Positions 1 through 11,017 of a DNA stretch of 64,000 nt are shown here, one piece after another. Numbering within the stretch: position 1 is the stretch's first letter; each line of letters opens with the position of its first letter. Source of the DNA: Eretmocerus hayati (taxonomy: Eukaryota; Arthropoda; Insecta; Hymenoptera; Aphelinidae); NCBI GenBank assembly GCA_029851415.1, contig CM056743.1, positions 868,001-932,000 on the forward strand, in the 5' to 3' direction. The notes beneath the pieces are model-generated. The model searched no databases, had not been told where the DNA came from, and saw only the letters and a program-made list of their open reading frames with translations. The position numbers were made by a program, and so were the translations under genes.

Positions 1-122
1 TCAACAGGATCAAAGGTTTTATCAATTAATCTATCCAATTCTTTCTCAATTTTATCTTCCAAAGCGGAAGGAACTGGTTGAGCGAACAAATATTTTGCGA
101 TATTCTTTTCTTTCAATTCTAA

Positions 123-920
123 TCTTTCCCTCTCCCACTTTACTTTTTCCAAATGTCTAACTTGGCGAGTATCGCCATCCTTTCCCCCCATAACTTCATC
201 TGAGATCAAAGTATGAATTTTGAATCTTGAGGGTCATAAGATCAGGGGAAACATGTCGAGTAACTTTTTACCAAAGTCTAAACGTCAAATGAATGGAGAG
301 AGATTGCAAAAAATTGATTTTGATTCTTGAGAGTCATGAGACCAGGAGAAGTATGTTGAGTAATTTTTTTGCAAAATCTGAATGTGGAATGCATAAGAGA
401 TGATTGATTACATTACAATCTCATTATCTCTCTCTAAGTTTGACTCAACTTGGGTTACTCACCATCTCTCTTCACCTTAAAATATATTGGAAATAATAAT
501 CTATCCAGACCAATAAAAAAAACAGAAGAAAATTCAATCTAGCATTGATCGTTCCAATTAGGATATCAGTAAAGATGGTGAGTAACTCAAGTTGAGTCAA
601 ACTTACAGAGAGATAATCAGATTGTGATGTAATCAATCATTTTTAATGCATTTCACATTCAGATTTTGCAAAAAAATTACTCAACATACTTTTCCTGATC
701 TCATGACTCTCAAGAATTGAAATCAATATTTTGCAATCTCTCTCCATTTGTTTGACATTTAGACTTTGGTAAAAAGTTACTCGGCATGTTTTCCCTGATC
801 TCATGACTCTCAAGCATTGAAATTCATACTTTGATCTCAGATGAAGTTATGGGGGCAAAGGATGGTGATACTCGCCAAGTTACAACTTTTGGAAAAAGTA
901 AAGTGGGAGGGGGAAAGATT
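123..920. repeat. 5' long inverted repeat of HH copy A
   Basis: The sequence from 123 reads back as the reverse complement ending at about 920, with arms near 90% alike by eye and a short loop around 500-540. Each arm holds two related ~55-bp units built on CTTGAGAGTCATGAGATCAGG and (G)AGTAACT. Similar hairpins head copies B and C. Confidence 0.85.
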
Positions 921-2744
921 TCAAAACTTGGCTATGGTAATGATTGAAAATCCCCGGATTGACAAATACAAGCTCTGAATAGTAACATGTAGAGGAATCA
1001 AAAACACTTATCCATATCTAATTCCCAAAATTCATCCCTCCAATGAACAGCAGTGTGCTATGTTCCAAGGTGAATATTTTTTAATCCCAAGCAAAAGAAT
1101 CTGGAGCAGTACAACTTTTTGTTGTTGATAGCTTGGGATTAGTTCATGAAATTCAACTTGAGTTGATGCAAAATCTCTCAACTCTACTTGTGATAGTAGA
1201 AGGTTTTCAGTTAATGAAAAACTTCCGGATTGTGAAAATTCCTTACTCAAGTTAGTTCATCCGCTCTTCGAGGAGAGAGGATCCCAACTACCAAAACGAC
1301 CAACTAACGGGTTAATAACAAATGAAATATTGAATTATGACAAAACATCTCTTTCTCAACACTATTTGAAAACCAAGAACTTGAACAAATTTCAACTAGT
1401 ACATTGATTATTTGTGACACATTAAGAAGTTCAAGTGTTGCGTTGGAACTATTTTTGAGAATGAAGATTCAATAGCGTTATGTGAGAAGTTTGATGCCAG
1501 ACAGAATGATCCTCAGAGATCCAGATGAATGCATGGATCCAGTTTCTATGTTGACTGACTTCTCCGCTCTAAATTTTTCCAAGTTGAACTTACCAGTTTT
1601 CTCTAGGAGCGTAAATGTGCTACACTTACTCAATAATAATTTTGATGAGTCATATGAACCCTGAACAACTCTTAATCAGACCTATTTAGAAATTGACATA
1701 TGCCCACTAGCTCTTGATGGAGTCTTTAGCATGAATGTAAGGGGCACGCCAAGACAGCTGAGATCCATCAATCAAGATAAAAGTGTAGCCGAGACTAAGA
1801 AGTACAGTGATATGCAATGAAAGTATGTTATATGAAACTGATTAGAGCAGCATCAGAGATCACTACATATATCACAACAACCTTTCCATGGACAGTCCCT
1901 AATAGGAATGACCAGTCCCACAACATCTAAATGTGAGAGACGATCCCTCTTGTGTTGAACCCGAATAAGTTTTTTGTGAAATACGAGAAGTAGCTTGAAT
2001 GATAATTCATTGGTTGCAATTGAATTCTCTCACTAAAGTCGATTATGAACTTGAGGTACACAGTTTATAGTTTCAGAGTTAGGTTTATCTCAATTGGAGA
2101 AAGTGAAAGTCAATTCACTGATGAAATGTACATCAATGCTGTTACCCATGCATCATAAATTCTCCAAATATATTTGAAGATTATTCTCGACACTCCACCT
2201 TATTGCACATTACAAAAGCAAGAATGGCACACATTTTGGCCATCAGACCATCATTTTTAAATCACTGCAAACAAAAGAGCTTACATCAGGTGGCTTCTCT
2301 TTTACTAGTAGACCAACAATTAAGATTGGCATCAATTCGTATTAAATCTTCACTGTACTCGATGCTCAAGCAGAGAGTAAACACTCATCTCGAACAGAAT
2401 CTGAATGGTGGATATGGTCTGCTAGCTTGCAAGCGTTATAGATAGTCGCTCATTCACGCACACAAGGCCGATTGTGTCACACTGACGCAGTGTCGACTTC
2501 GAGATGAGTCGAATCTCGGAAGTGGCTGGAAACGAAAATCCACGAGAGTTTTCATCGGGGAGGATCTCAAATTTGTCGGTCGTGGATCGATGTTGTCAGT
2601 TGATACAGCGACGAAACAAGATAGTATTTCGATAGAGAAATTACCAAGCTCGCGATTATTGGGGCACATCGTGGCTGATAAGCGCAAGATTCCATTATAT
2701 TCTATCATAAGTAATTTAGTAGATTTTTCGTCCTTGGTGGTCAA

Positions 2745-2842
2745 TATACAGTTGATTCTTTGGTCTCATCGATCTTGAAGGACGGATCGATGTTCTTCAA
2801 TCCGTCCTTCAAGATCGATAAGACCAAATAATCAACTGTATA
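2745..2842. repeat. Near-perfect ~45-bp hairpin private to HH copy A
   Basis: TATACAGTTGATT at 2745 is mirrored by AATCAACTGTATA ending at 2842, and the inner stem TCTTGAAGGACGGAT pairs with ATCCGTCCTTCAAGA around a short loop near 2795. Copies B and C lack it at the matching place. Confidence 0.8.
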
Positions 2843-3415
2843 CATAATATTCTATGATCGAGGCAGAACGAGAGGTTAAGATGCCCCAACTTAGCGTATA
2901 TGAGGCTACGGCAGGACTGCAAGTTTCTCTTCTATACATACTTGTCAGCAACGCGCTACCACACCTTTTGATTTAACTTTGCCTTTGGTATAACAACCCT
3001 CCCAAGGACCAAAAAAAGTTTTAGATTAATTCAAAATTCCTTTCAATCTCTCATTGTGTGCAGACTTTTCTACTGAATTTAATTCTTTGTACAAAGGCCA
3101 TGATTCGAAAGCTTTCAACGGACTCACTGCTTGTGTTACATATACATTTCCGATGAATTTTTCTCTCCATTAGCTTCAATTTTCAAATAATTCACCATAG
3201 CAATCGGAGTATTCACCAAATTATTATGATTTGTGAATAGAATATCAGATTCGTTCATATTTACATTTTTGGAACATTTCTCTACTAAACGAAGAGGTAT
3301 ACTTGACTATGCGGAACCTGAATCAATTTCTATTCCAAGATCAACACCATTGATTTGAACTTTCATAAATTGTGGTTCGACTCCAGAATTACCCGAAACG
3401 TAAGCTGGATGGTAC

Positions 3416-4067
3416 TATGACGGTATATTATCTCGTCACATCAATTATTAATGCGAGTCCGCAAAGTGCAATGCGGCTCGCCAGGATCTGCTTGGCGGCG
3501 TCTTCCTCGTGGACACTGGCCTCCTGTCGGCCAGTGCTGCTCGTACTATACATTAGCGCATGATAAAACTAGGACAAGTTCACGAGGAAATACTGATGAG
3601 TGATAACGCGAGCAGGTAAAGTTGACAAGGTTTGGATTTATTCAATCAATAATTTACAAAGCGCATCCGGGCGCGAACGCAACAGGTGAATATCACGCGA
3701 GAGAGAGCCATACGCCATTAGAGAGAGTGAGAGAGAGATATAACTCGAGTAAGTACTCACAATGCGGGTTCGCTAATATTAGGCCGCTGCCTCGGGGACG
3801 TCGCTCGTCCGGGTCTGCCTCGAAAGCTAGGTGACCGGGGAATTCCTCCCCTCGCCGCTGGGTACGGGCCTCGACGCCTGCAGGTCTGGCGGTGGTCGCC
3901 GAGGGTAATCGGAGCACACGCGGCGCGGGAGAACGTACGGGCACCAGGACACGAGGTGCGATACGCGCGATAACCAAGTATAGTCTGCTGCTTGACCGGA
4001 AAGTCATCAGCTATGTCAATTTGGGCGAGCTACGCTCCGATTGGTCGGCCATCTTGTGACGCGCGCG

Positions 4068-4140
<73 letters not shown>

Positions 4141-4276
4141 TCAAACCTGAGCGCGTGACTCTCTCGTTGCTGCTGCATCACGGAACACCTGTAACAATCT
4201 TTTTATACAAATGAGGATTCAATTATAACTTAATACTAATTGCCGAGGAGAGTGTGATGGGACTTTACCCGTCACA
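3416..4276 (-). mobile_element. Solo gypsy-type LTR (861 bp) with GTAC target duplication
   Basis: On the minus strand it begins TGTGACGG and ends CCGTCATA, a 7 of 8 terminal inverted match. GTAC flanks it at 3412-3415 and 4277-4280. The same LTR occurs at 42196-43037 and 55335-56148. It lies inside the gag-pro frame, which resumes in phase on the other side, so it arrived after the host gypsy. It carries a long (TC)n run. The missing interior implies LTR-LTR recombination. Confidence 0.88.
4070..4138. repeat. (TC)n microsatellite
   Basis: About 34 uninterrupted TC dinucleotides inside the solo LTR. The other two LTR copies have only short CT-rich runs, so the tract expanded after insertion. 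Confidence 0.97.
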
Positions 4277-4724
4277 GTACATATGGCGAGTTTTAGTGTA
4301 AATTTCACCGATTTCGCGAAACAAACTATCTCAATCGTCATCTTTGCACGCATCCACATATCTCACTGGCTTCTCATCGCGTTTTCCATACTGCATACAC
4401 ACTCTGTCTGCATCACCATCTTGCCTGCATATATTACAAACCATTGTATCACGCCACCAACACTCACTTCTCATATGATTAGATTTACCACAACACCAAC
4501 ATGTTATACTTGTAGGCCGTTGCATTTGTTGATGTTGCTACCCACGCTGACCTTGATTCCGCGCTGATACTCGCTGGCCCATGCCTCGGCCCCTGCTCGT
4601 TTGAAAATGTCCTCTTCCAGACGTCTTTATTTGCCATGCGTTTGGCTTGCCTCATCCGACGCTGTTGCTACGATCGCATGCTCGGCCTCTGCTCCGGCCC
4701 CGACCTTGCACGTGCACTGGTGCA

Positions 4725-4900
4725 CAGTGGGGCCAAGGAGTTCTTGAATAATTCGCCATTACGTGAATTTGCAACCAATCGACATATGCGTAAACAGAAG
4801 ACTTTTGGATGAATGAGAACAACCTCCTGCGTCTGCGCATATATCGATTGGTTGCAAATTTGCGTAAAGGCGAATTATCCAAGAATTTCTTGGCCCCCTG
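4725..4900. mobile_element. 176-bp MITE, hAT-like ends
   Basis: Arms of about 65 bp begin CAGTGGGGCCAAG and, from the other side, CAGGGGGCCAAG, then share TTCTTG.ATAATTCGCC and GCAACCAATCGA. It interrupts the minus-strand gag. CAG termini and length fit non-autonomous hAT elements, but the flanking 8 bp match only weakly, so the class is tentative. Confidence 0.65.
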
Positions 4901-5350
4901 TGTGGCGCCGGCCCGCCGATATGATGTAGCTCTTGTTGATGCGTTCTGTCATGCTCCTAGTTTCGAGCACCTTTCTCTGCTGCTTCTGAGCCTAACGCGT
5001 TTTGTAACGCTACATCGAGCTTTGGATCTCTAATTATTAATAGCTCTGCTTTGATGTTTTTACTGCGCAACCCAATAATCAATTGGTCAAGTACTTGATC
5101 ATCTGCATAATTTTCTGGGAATTTGCAATCCATCGCGAGAGTTTGCAGTGCAGCCACATATTCGCTCATACTTCCGTTCTCTTGCTGCATACGTGATCGA
5201 AAATTGTTTCGATACACTAAATACGATGCCGGTAGTTTTATGTACTCACTCATAGCTTTGACTGTGGCATCGTATTCTTTCCCCCTGGTTTCTTCGGCTT
5301 GCACATATTTGCGATGACGTCATAAGTTTCTGCATTCACTTTACTTACGA

Positions 5351-7204
5351 GGGGAGGTTCAACCTTGCGGAACAAAGATCTTTATGAGACTCTGGGAATC
5401 ATCTTGTTATGGTGAAAAAAGACGGTATCTCTGAGGGTTTAATCCCATAGGCCTCCTACCCCGAGATCCAGCTATGGAGGTTTGCATTGTTAGTATATGG
5501 GTCATTCTGGACCAAGGTGAACATTTTGAGAATCGATGAAATTTAAAAATGCCCCAAACATTTTTTTCCCGTGAGTACTACTTTAATATAGTTGAAGATT
5601 TTTTTTAGATTTTTTCGGGACCCTTGGGGGGCCCTACAAATTTTCAAAGTCCCATTTTTGAGCAGTTTTTCGCCTATTTTTCGCTATCTTGGGAAATTCA
5701 TAGCTCGGACCCAAATGCATCTTTTTCATCATACCTCGGCGCATTTCTCTTGTTATGACGTACACATTCCAGAAAAGGATTGACCGTTCCAAAAAAGTGA
5801 TATCTGGTAGGTCCCACGGTTACATCGGAAAAAGGCCCGAAAATACGATTTCGCACCACCTTTGGAGGCGTATAGGTTGGAATGGAAGCCTCGTAACGAA
5901 ATTTTGCAAGAGAAGAAACTCGAAGGTCTTAGAAAAACCTCCAACTCCCCTTTTTGAACGTGTCATTATCTTATTTTACGTACGATCTACAGCCGATTTG
6001 AGTTTTTTTTGTAAAAACGTGAAACTTCAAGGTCAATTTAAAAAATCGTTTTTTTTATCGGCCCAAAACCTATGAGAAAATGTTTTTTCAGGTGTCTATT
6101 TGGAGGTCCAACAATAATCTGGTTGTTCCTTTTAAATCCCGATTTTATACGATCTGTTGAAAACAGTCGAAAATACCGAAAATCGTGTCGAATTTGGGCC
6201 TTATCATGACGCTTTGTGGACTGGGTCTTCTCTTGCTCTCGATTCGTGGACTCTAATTATCCAGCATTTGGCATAAAATATTGTGGAAGATGAGACCTAA
6301 AGCTGAAGGATGGCCTCTCGTGCGATCTTCTATGATGGAACAGTCCAAAACTAGAGTAAATTGAGTAAAAGTGTCTTTTTCAAAGCGATGTAATTCCTAT
6401 CAGATGAATGGTGATGAACTAATAGCGGTATTTAGTTCAGAAATTTCGGATATTTGTCTATCCAGCGAGATAATTTTCCCCGAATTTTTCAAATATCTTC
6501 CCAAAAATTTTCTCCAATCGGGTTTCCCAAATTTTTAAAATCAATGCTGCTGTTGGTTGATCATTATTTGTCTGATAGGAATTGCATTGCTTTGAAAAAG
6601 ACCCCAAAATCCACTAAAATTTGGTGTAAGCGAGTAACTCTCAGATTCCGCTCGACTCACTTTTATTGGATTTGGACGATTTCTCTCTGGTATTATCAGT
6701 CTCAATAGAGGACTGCAACCAAAGTACGACAATCGTTCGTACAAATTTTTTAAAATAAATTTCGTAACACTTTTGCAGAGTTTCCACAGGAAAATGTTCT
6801 TGGGATTTTCCCAGGCCCTCTTGTGACGGGGTCAAATAGTTACGAAAATCGAAAAATCATGGTTGGATGGACCGTCAGTATAAGCTATAGGTGTAACGAG
6901 TGTTACGACCGATCACGGCGAAAATATCGCACAACTATACTTATATATTAGCACAATATAGTATGTAGCGATGAACGCACTATACGTCCGAGACAACTTT
7001 CTTGCCGCCCGGAAAAAATCCGAGCAGGCAAAACATACAAGATACATCGAGAAAATCGATTGTGACGCATCTCTCACTTAACTAGCCCGCGCTCACTAGC
7101 CCAGCCGGCCACTTTGGCACTCCGCGTATGCTCCGCACTGCATGCCATCCTCTGATTATGCGTAGTTCTCCATCTATCGGTCGCATAGCTACCTCATACT
7201 CGCT
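5351..7204. other. Unassigned intergenic repeat DNA
   Basis: No recognised gene. It contains T-rich stretches and short GGGxCC motifs that look like decayed repeat. The one structure I can support is an inverted repeat: 6345-6420 (TCTTTTTCAAAGCGATG and ATTCCTATCAGA) pairs with 6555-6640. The frames at 5592-6835 have no recognisable protein character. Confidence 0.5.
6345..6640. repeat. Foldback repeat, ~75-bp arms
   Basis: GTCTTTTTCAAAGC.ATG.AATTCCTATCAGA on the left is matched in reverse complement near 6570-6605. The loop is about 130 bp. The class is unknown. Confidence 0.65.
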
Positions 7205-9948
7205 CTTCTTTTCTGATGAAGTGACCGAGCTCACGGTCATGAAAGCCATCAGCTCATCAAAATCTCAATCTACTTGAGTTGAAGGCATATCTACTGAAAT
7301 GCCAAAAATATCAGCATCTATAATACTTTCCGAACTTATGACGCTCATCAATAGGATCATTGAGTAAAAAATTTTGCCTCAACGTGGTCGAAGACCCTCC
7401 TCATGCTTCTGCTCAAAGCTAAGACTCCTACATCTCTATTTGATACGAGACCGATTGCCAAACTCTTTGAAGTATCCAAAATTTTCGTGCAATTGCTCCA
7501 TCATTCATAGGATTATCTGGGAAATAACAAGCTACTCAACGACAAGCAGGCAGGTTTCCGCAGTGGACACAGCACGACGACAGCCCTGCTGGGACTAACG
7601 GAGGACGCTCGAAAAGCTATCGATGAGAGAAAATTCACGCTACTCATACTATTTGATTTTTTCGAAGTATTCAATAAGGCCTCTCACTACATCTTAATAC
7701 AAAAACCCAGGAGATTCAAATGCTCGGAGGAGTCTATAGAGCTTCTTACGAAATATCTTCATAATAGATTGCAGGCAGTAGTCGATGAAAACGGTAACAT
7801 CTCTGGTTGGATTGGGGTTACATCGGGTGTCATCCAAGGCAGTGTTTTAGGTCCCTTCTTTTTTTGCAATTTTCATAGACGACCTTCTCCTAGTCCTCAT
7901 ATTTGCTCGGTATATGATGTATGCGGACAACACCCAAATTTACGTACACTGCTTTCCCAACTGCATCTTGGCTATCGCATGATGCGCTCTCCGTTGCGAC
8001 TTGAGCTGAAAAATACGAGTTAACACTAAATTGTGACAAATCAGTGGTCATGGTCTTTGATGGCGCTGCTTACCTCAGTAATATCTATATTTCCACTCTC
8101 TCGAAGATCACAGTAGGAGACAAAGAGCTTCCACATGTACTGCAATGTATATTCTAGAATTGCTCATGTCCCCGGATTTATCATGGAAATGTCAAGTGAA
8201 AGCAACTATATCTAAAATTCACAGAATATTGAGATCTCTTAAGTTGCACAAGCACGCACTTTCACGACACCTCCGTGAGAATCTGGTCGAATCGCTTATT
8301 TTTCCAATTTTTGACTATGCGAGCATAGTCTTCAACGATGTTTCGACGGGCAAAGATCAACTTCTGCAAAGGGCATTAAAAGCCAAGGGCTTGCGTAAGA
8401 TTTGTTATAGGCAACATCTCCTCCAAAGAGCATGTGACTCCGCACCGCCTATCACTGGAATGGCTATCACTAGCTCGGAGGCGAGAGTACCATCTACACG
8501 GATCTCCAGAACTAGGTCTAAACCCATGGTGCATACCACTCAAGAAATTGTTGTGGGATATAATTTTAGGCCCCTAGGAGATCATTTTCCAGCTAGTATA
8601 GGGATCGCCACTTGGGCCAATTTTTGAAAAAGTCCAACAAACGTGTTTCGCGACCTTTCGACCTCTTACGCTGTATAGCTCGAACGGGAGGCGTTTTTTC
8701 TTAAAAAAGTGTGGAGACTTTTTTTGTAGATCTAAAAAAATTAACAAAGAATATGTCCTTATCCAATCTCGTGAGACTTACCTGTTGGAGAAATTAGAGC
8801 TTTTTTCTCGAAGAATTATATTCTTCCCGCTCTCTCGGTCCACAGCTCGGACGGGACGCATTTTTTCGAAAAATGTGTGGAGACCTTTTTTGTAGATCTT
8901 GAAGAATTCAAGAAGAATATGTCCTTGTTTTATTCCGTAAGACTCATTTAATGGACATGTGAGAGATTTTTCTACCAGAGATAGTATTCCCCCCTAATTC
9001 TCCTCTGTTTTATAGACATAATTATAAAATAATGTGTTCCATCGATATTTCTATAGGCTAACTATCTATGACCTATGAACTTTCGATGAAACACATTATT
9101 TTATGATTATGTGTATAGAACAGAGGGAAATTATCGGGGAAATACGATCTCTGGTGGAAAAACCTCTCATATGTCCAACAAATGAGTCTTACGGGATGAG
9201 ACAAAGACATAGTATTCCTCAATTTTTTTAGATCTACAAAAAAGATCTCTACACATTTCTCGAAAAAGTGCGTCCCGTTCGATATGTGGATCGCGAGAGC
9301 GGAGAGAATATAATTTTTCGTGAAAAAAGCTCTAATTCCTTCAACAGGTGAGTCTTACGGGATAAGACAAGGACATATTCTTCTTCAATCTCCCGAGATC
9401 TACAAAAAAGGTCTGTACATATATTTCAAAAGAACGCGCCCCGTTCAAGCTATAGAGCGTAAGAAGTCGAAAGGTCGCGAAAAAACAAGTTTTTGGACTC
9501 AATTCAAAAACGGCCCAAGTGGCGATTTCTATACTAGGTGGAAAATGATCCCACAGGGATCTGAAATGATATTACGCAACAATCCCTTCGGTGGTCTGCA
9601 CCATGGATTTAGACCTAGTTCTAGAGACCCAAGGCTAGGTTCACTCTCAATGTCATCACTAATAAGAATTCAGTTTATATCACCAGATATTTTTCACTAC
9701 CTGCTGAGAATCCTGACATCAGACGCTCAAAGGGAAACGTTTGTCAACCTTTCCTTCTATCCACTCCAAGAACGGAATCCCTCGAGAATTTCTCTCATTA
9801 TGAAGCATCGAAACTCCTGAATACCCTCCAACATGTACCACTTGAACAGAAGCTCGCAGCGGTCTTCACGAAAAAACTTTTTGAAAAACTCCCCGAAGAA
9901 GACGAGAGAGACTGGCTGGCTAGAGTATTGAACGAAAGCATAAAATGA
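7205..9948 (+). pseudogene. LINE reverse transcriptase pseudogene
   Basis: This would encode the RT that copies LINE RNA at the target site. In several frames I read the N-terminal DEVTELTVMKAISSSKSQST block, LNDKQAGFRSGHSTTTALL, the catalytic-region remnant LLILFDFFEVFNKASH, the TSGVIQGSVLGP motif near 7830-7860, and the active-site box at 7920-7931. The box reads YADN instead of YADD because the second Asp codon is AAC. The thumb-like part follows from 8145 (PDLSWKCQVKATISKIHRIL and a later LARRREYHL). Multiple frameshifts and in-frame stops show it is dead. Beyond the inserted foldback the frame ends at TGA 9946-9948. Confidence 0.82.
8490..9645. mobile_element. ~1.15 kb palindromic foldback inserted in the LINE
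   Basis: Long arms meet near 9067. CCAGAACTAGGTCTAAA (from 8505) is mirrored near 9610-9622, GCCACTTGGGCC (8609) mirrors GGCCCAAGTGGC, and the centre pairs TAGACATAATTATAAAATAA with its partner near 9100. The 166-codon frame at 9320 lies in an arm and is not a gene. Exact ends are uncertain, because both outer arms may include LINE-derived sequence. Confidence 0.75.
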
Positions 9949-10369
9949 GCCCACTATCCTCTTCCAAGATAGTGTAATTTTATAATGGAATCAGTACTGT
10001 AAATAGTGCAATTCCGGGAACTCGCTATTAATTTTCGATTGACTCACATCCTTGGCTTTTCGTTTCTTGCCAATGCGTTACTTTGAAACAGATTCATAAT
10101 ATTCTCATGTAATATTCTTCGCGTGCATTGAACTACTACATTTATATCATTTACTAATAAGTTAGCTTTTTTATCTTACCTCAACAATTTCCTCCTCAAC
10201 ACGGAATTCCTGAATAGATCTTCAATATATGGAATAATTAATATTAGTGTAGAATGAGCTGTATTTTGAGTAACTTGATCTAAATTTTGTTCTCTTGTAA
10301 GGATTTGTCAGCGTCAGGTGGGTTAAAGCCCCTTGACCAAAATCAATAAAATAATCTAATCTAATCTGA

Positions 10370-10754
10370 TCTCTCTCTCCACGCTGTTTGTTATGGTCGG
10401 CTCGAACTCTCTCGAATCGGAGCTATCCGTTCGAGGGTCTAAACAAACCGAAGTTGCATTCGAGGATCTGAACAAATCAAACGGATAAACTTTTTGAACA
10501 GATGAGAATTGGCAACGCGAAATAAGAGCCCCAGATAACAAAATCGGGAAATTGATATTAAAATAGTGAAACCGATGTGGAGTAGCCCTGGATAAAGAGC
10601 GAAGGGATATTCACGCACACGGATCCGGATATTAAGTGAGATGAATGAAAAGTAAGAGGTTAGAAAACCCCCAATTCAAGTATATAAGGTACGACGCCTC
10701 GCTCGATTTCTTGTCTGCTCATACTCACCAGCGAGAAGCTATCGCGCCTCTTGA
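10370..10754 (+). mobile_element. HH family short copy F (385 bp)
   Basis: It begins TCTCTCTC directly after the A ending the LINE tail and ends TTGA before a T. The terminal module is at 10652-10754. Its interior matches the reverse complement of 41460-41760 and 54040-54300 (CTCGAATCGGAGCT, repeated AACAAA blocks). It lacks the giant 5' hairpin, so it is an internal-deletion or alternative-5'-end derivative. Confidence 0.6.
10652..10754 (+). promoter_or_regulatory. HH terminal module with TATA-like box and GC hairpin
   Basis: Order: GAGGTT, CCCCCAATTCAA, TATATAAGG, GACGCCTCGCTCGA, CTCATACTCACCAGCGAG, then a stem close to GAGGCGC-TATC-GCGCCTC followed by TTGA. The TATA-like box points out of the element. 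The module recurs at 2875-2971, 13651-13778, 58877-58975 (plus) and 24987-25086, 41363-41432, 53911-54010 (minus). Confidence 0.7.
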
Positions 10755-10973
10755 TTTCATCTTCACTTTTGACAGATCATCACTTTATTTGTGACACTTC
10801 TTAACTGTAATGGTAGAATAAGAGGCAAATTTCAAAGCTCCTACTTCGAGGTGTGCCAAACACGGGACACTTGCTTGAAACTACAAATGTTTCGGGCGTG
10901 AATTCATGAGAGGATGGTGACTAACATGAAATTTGAGCGCTAATTCTGCATTCTGGCTAATTTTACCAGCGGA

Positions 10974-11017
10974 ATCACATCTTACATCGCGGGAAGCATC
11001 GCGATGTAAGATGTGAT
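10974..11017. repeat. Perfect 18-bp-stem hairpin at the HH copy B insertion point
   Basis: ATCACATCTTACATCGCG pairs perfectly with CGCGATGTAAGATGTGAT across an 8-nt loop. Its last T is the first base of copy B, so the element sits at the foot of the stem. The empty site would keep the stem because T also follows the element. Confidence 0.9.

Larger units (their letters stand above)
123..2971 (+). mobile_element. HH family copy A, hairpin-headed Helitron-like element (full length)
   Basis: A 2.85 kb element inserted in the gypsy pol gene. It starts TCTTTCCC, opens with an inverted repeat (arms within 123-920), continues with about 1.95 kb of non-coding DNA shared with copies B and C, and ends in the conserved terminal module and TTGA. 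The flanks are A on the left and T on the right, with no duplication beyond an ambiguous AT. Removing it joins pol codons in frame, which fixes both ends. The A|T target, 5'-TC and 3' hairpin are Helitron hallmarks; the canonical CTRR end is replaced by TTGA. No transposase-like frame is visible, so it would be non-autonomous. An alternative is a new class of foldback element. Confidence 0.7.
1..5350 (-). pseudogene. Ty3/gypsy gag-pro-pol, broken by nested insertions
   Basis: Read on the minus strand, this is a gypsy-type retrotransposon polyprotein gene whose products would package and copy element RNA in virus-like particles. Seen: a Gag segment at 5345-4901 containing AETYDVIANMCKPKKP and MSEYVAALQTLAMDCKFPEN; a CCHC knuckle at about 4500-4460 (C-x2-C-x4-H-x4-C) followed by a degraded second knuckle lacking its His; the aspartic protease motif DSGSA near 3320; a linker to about 2975; and the start of reverse transcriptase (AQPVPSALEDKIEKELDRL) at 120-1. 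It is cut by an HH element (123-2971), a solo LTR (3416-4276) and a MITE (4725-4900). Defects include a frameshift near 5290, a TGA just after the knuckles and a stop straight after DSGSA. The gene runs off the window start. Family assignment is firm; the lineage (K02A2.6-like Gag) is a guess. Confidence 0.85.
7205..10369 (+). mobile_element. LINE (Jockey/CR1-like), 5'-truncated, split by a foldback
   Basis: A non-LTR retrotransposon remnant with RT coding at 7205-8490, its C-terminal part at about 9660-9948, and a 3' UTR ending in AATAAA (10345-10350) plus a short (TAATC)n tail at 10352-10368. Upstream ORF1 and endonuclease are absent, as in common 5' truncation. A palindromic element at about 8490-9645 divides it. 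Tail type and RT motifs fit the Jockey/CR1 group; a finer clade cannot be given. Confidence 0.8.

Noticed and set aside
3416..4276. 3' LTR of the surrounding minus-strand gypsy
   Set aside because: It has its own GTAC target duplication and the gag-pro frame continues on both sides, so it is a later independent solo LTR.
9320..9820. 166-codon plus-strand frame
   Set aside because: Most of it lies inside the palindromic arm of the element inserted in the LINE, and it shows no domain.
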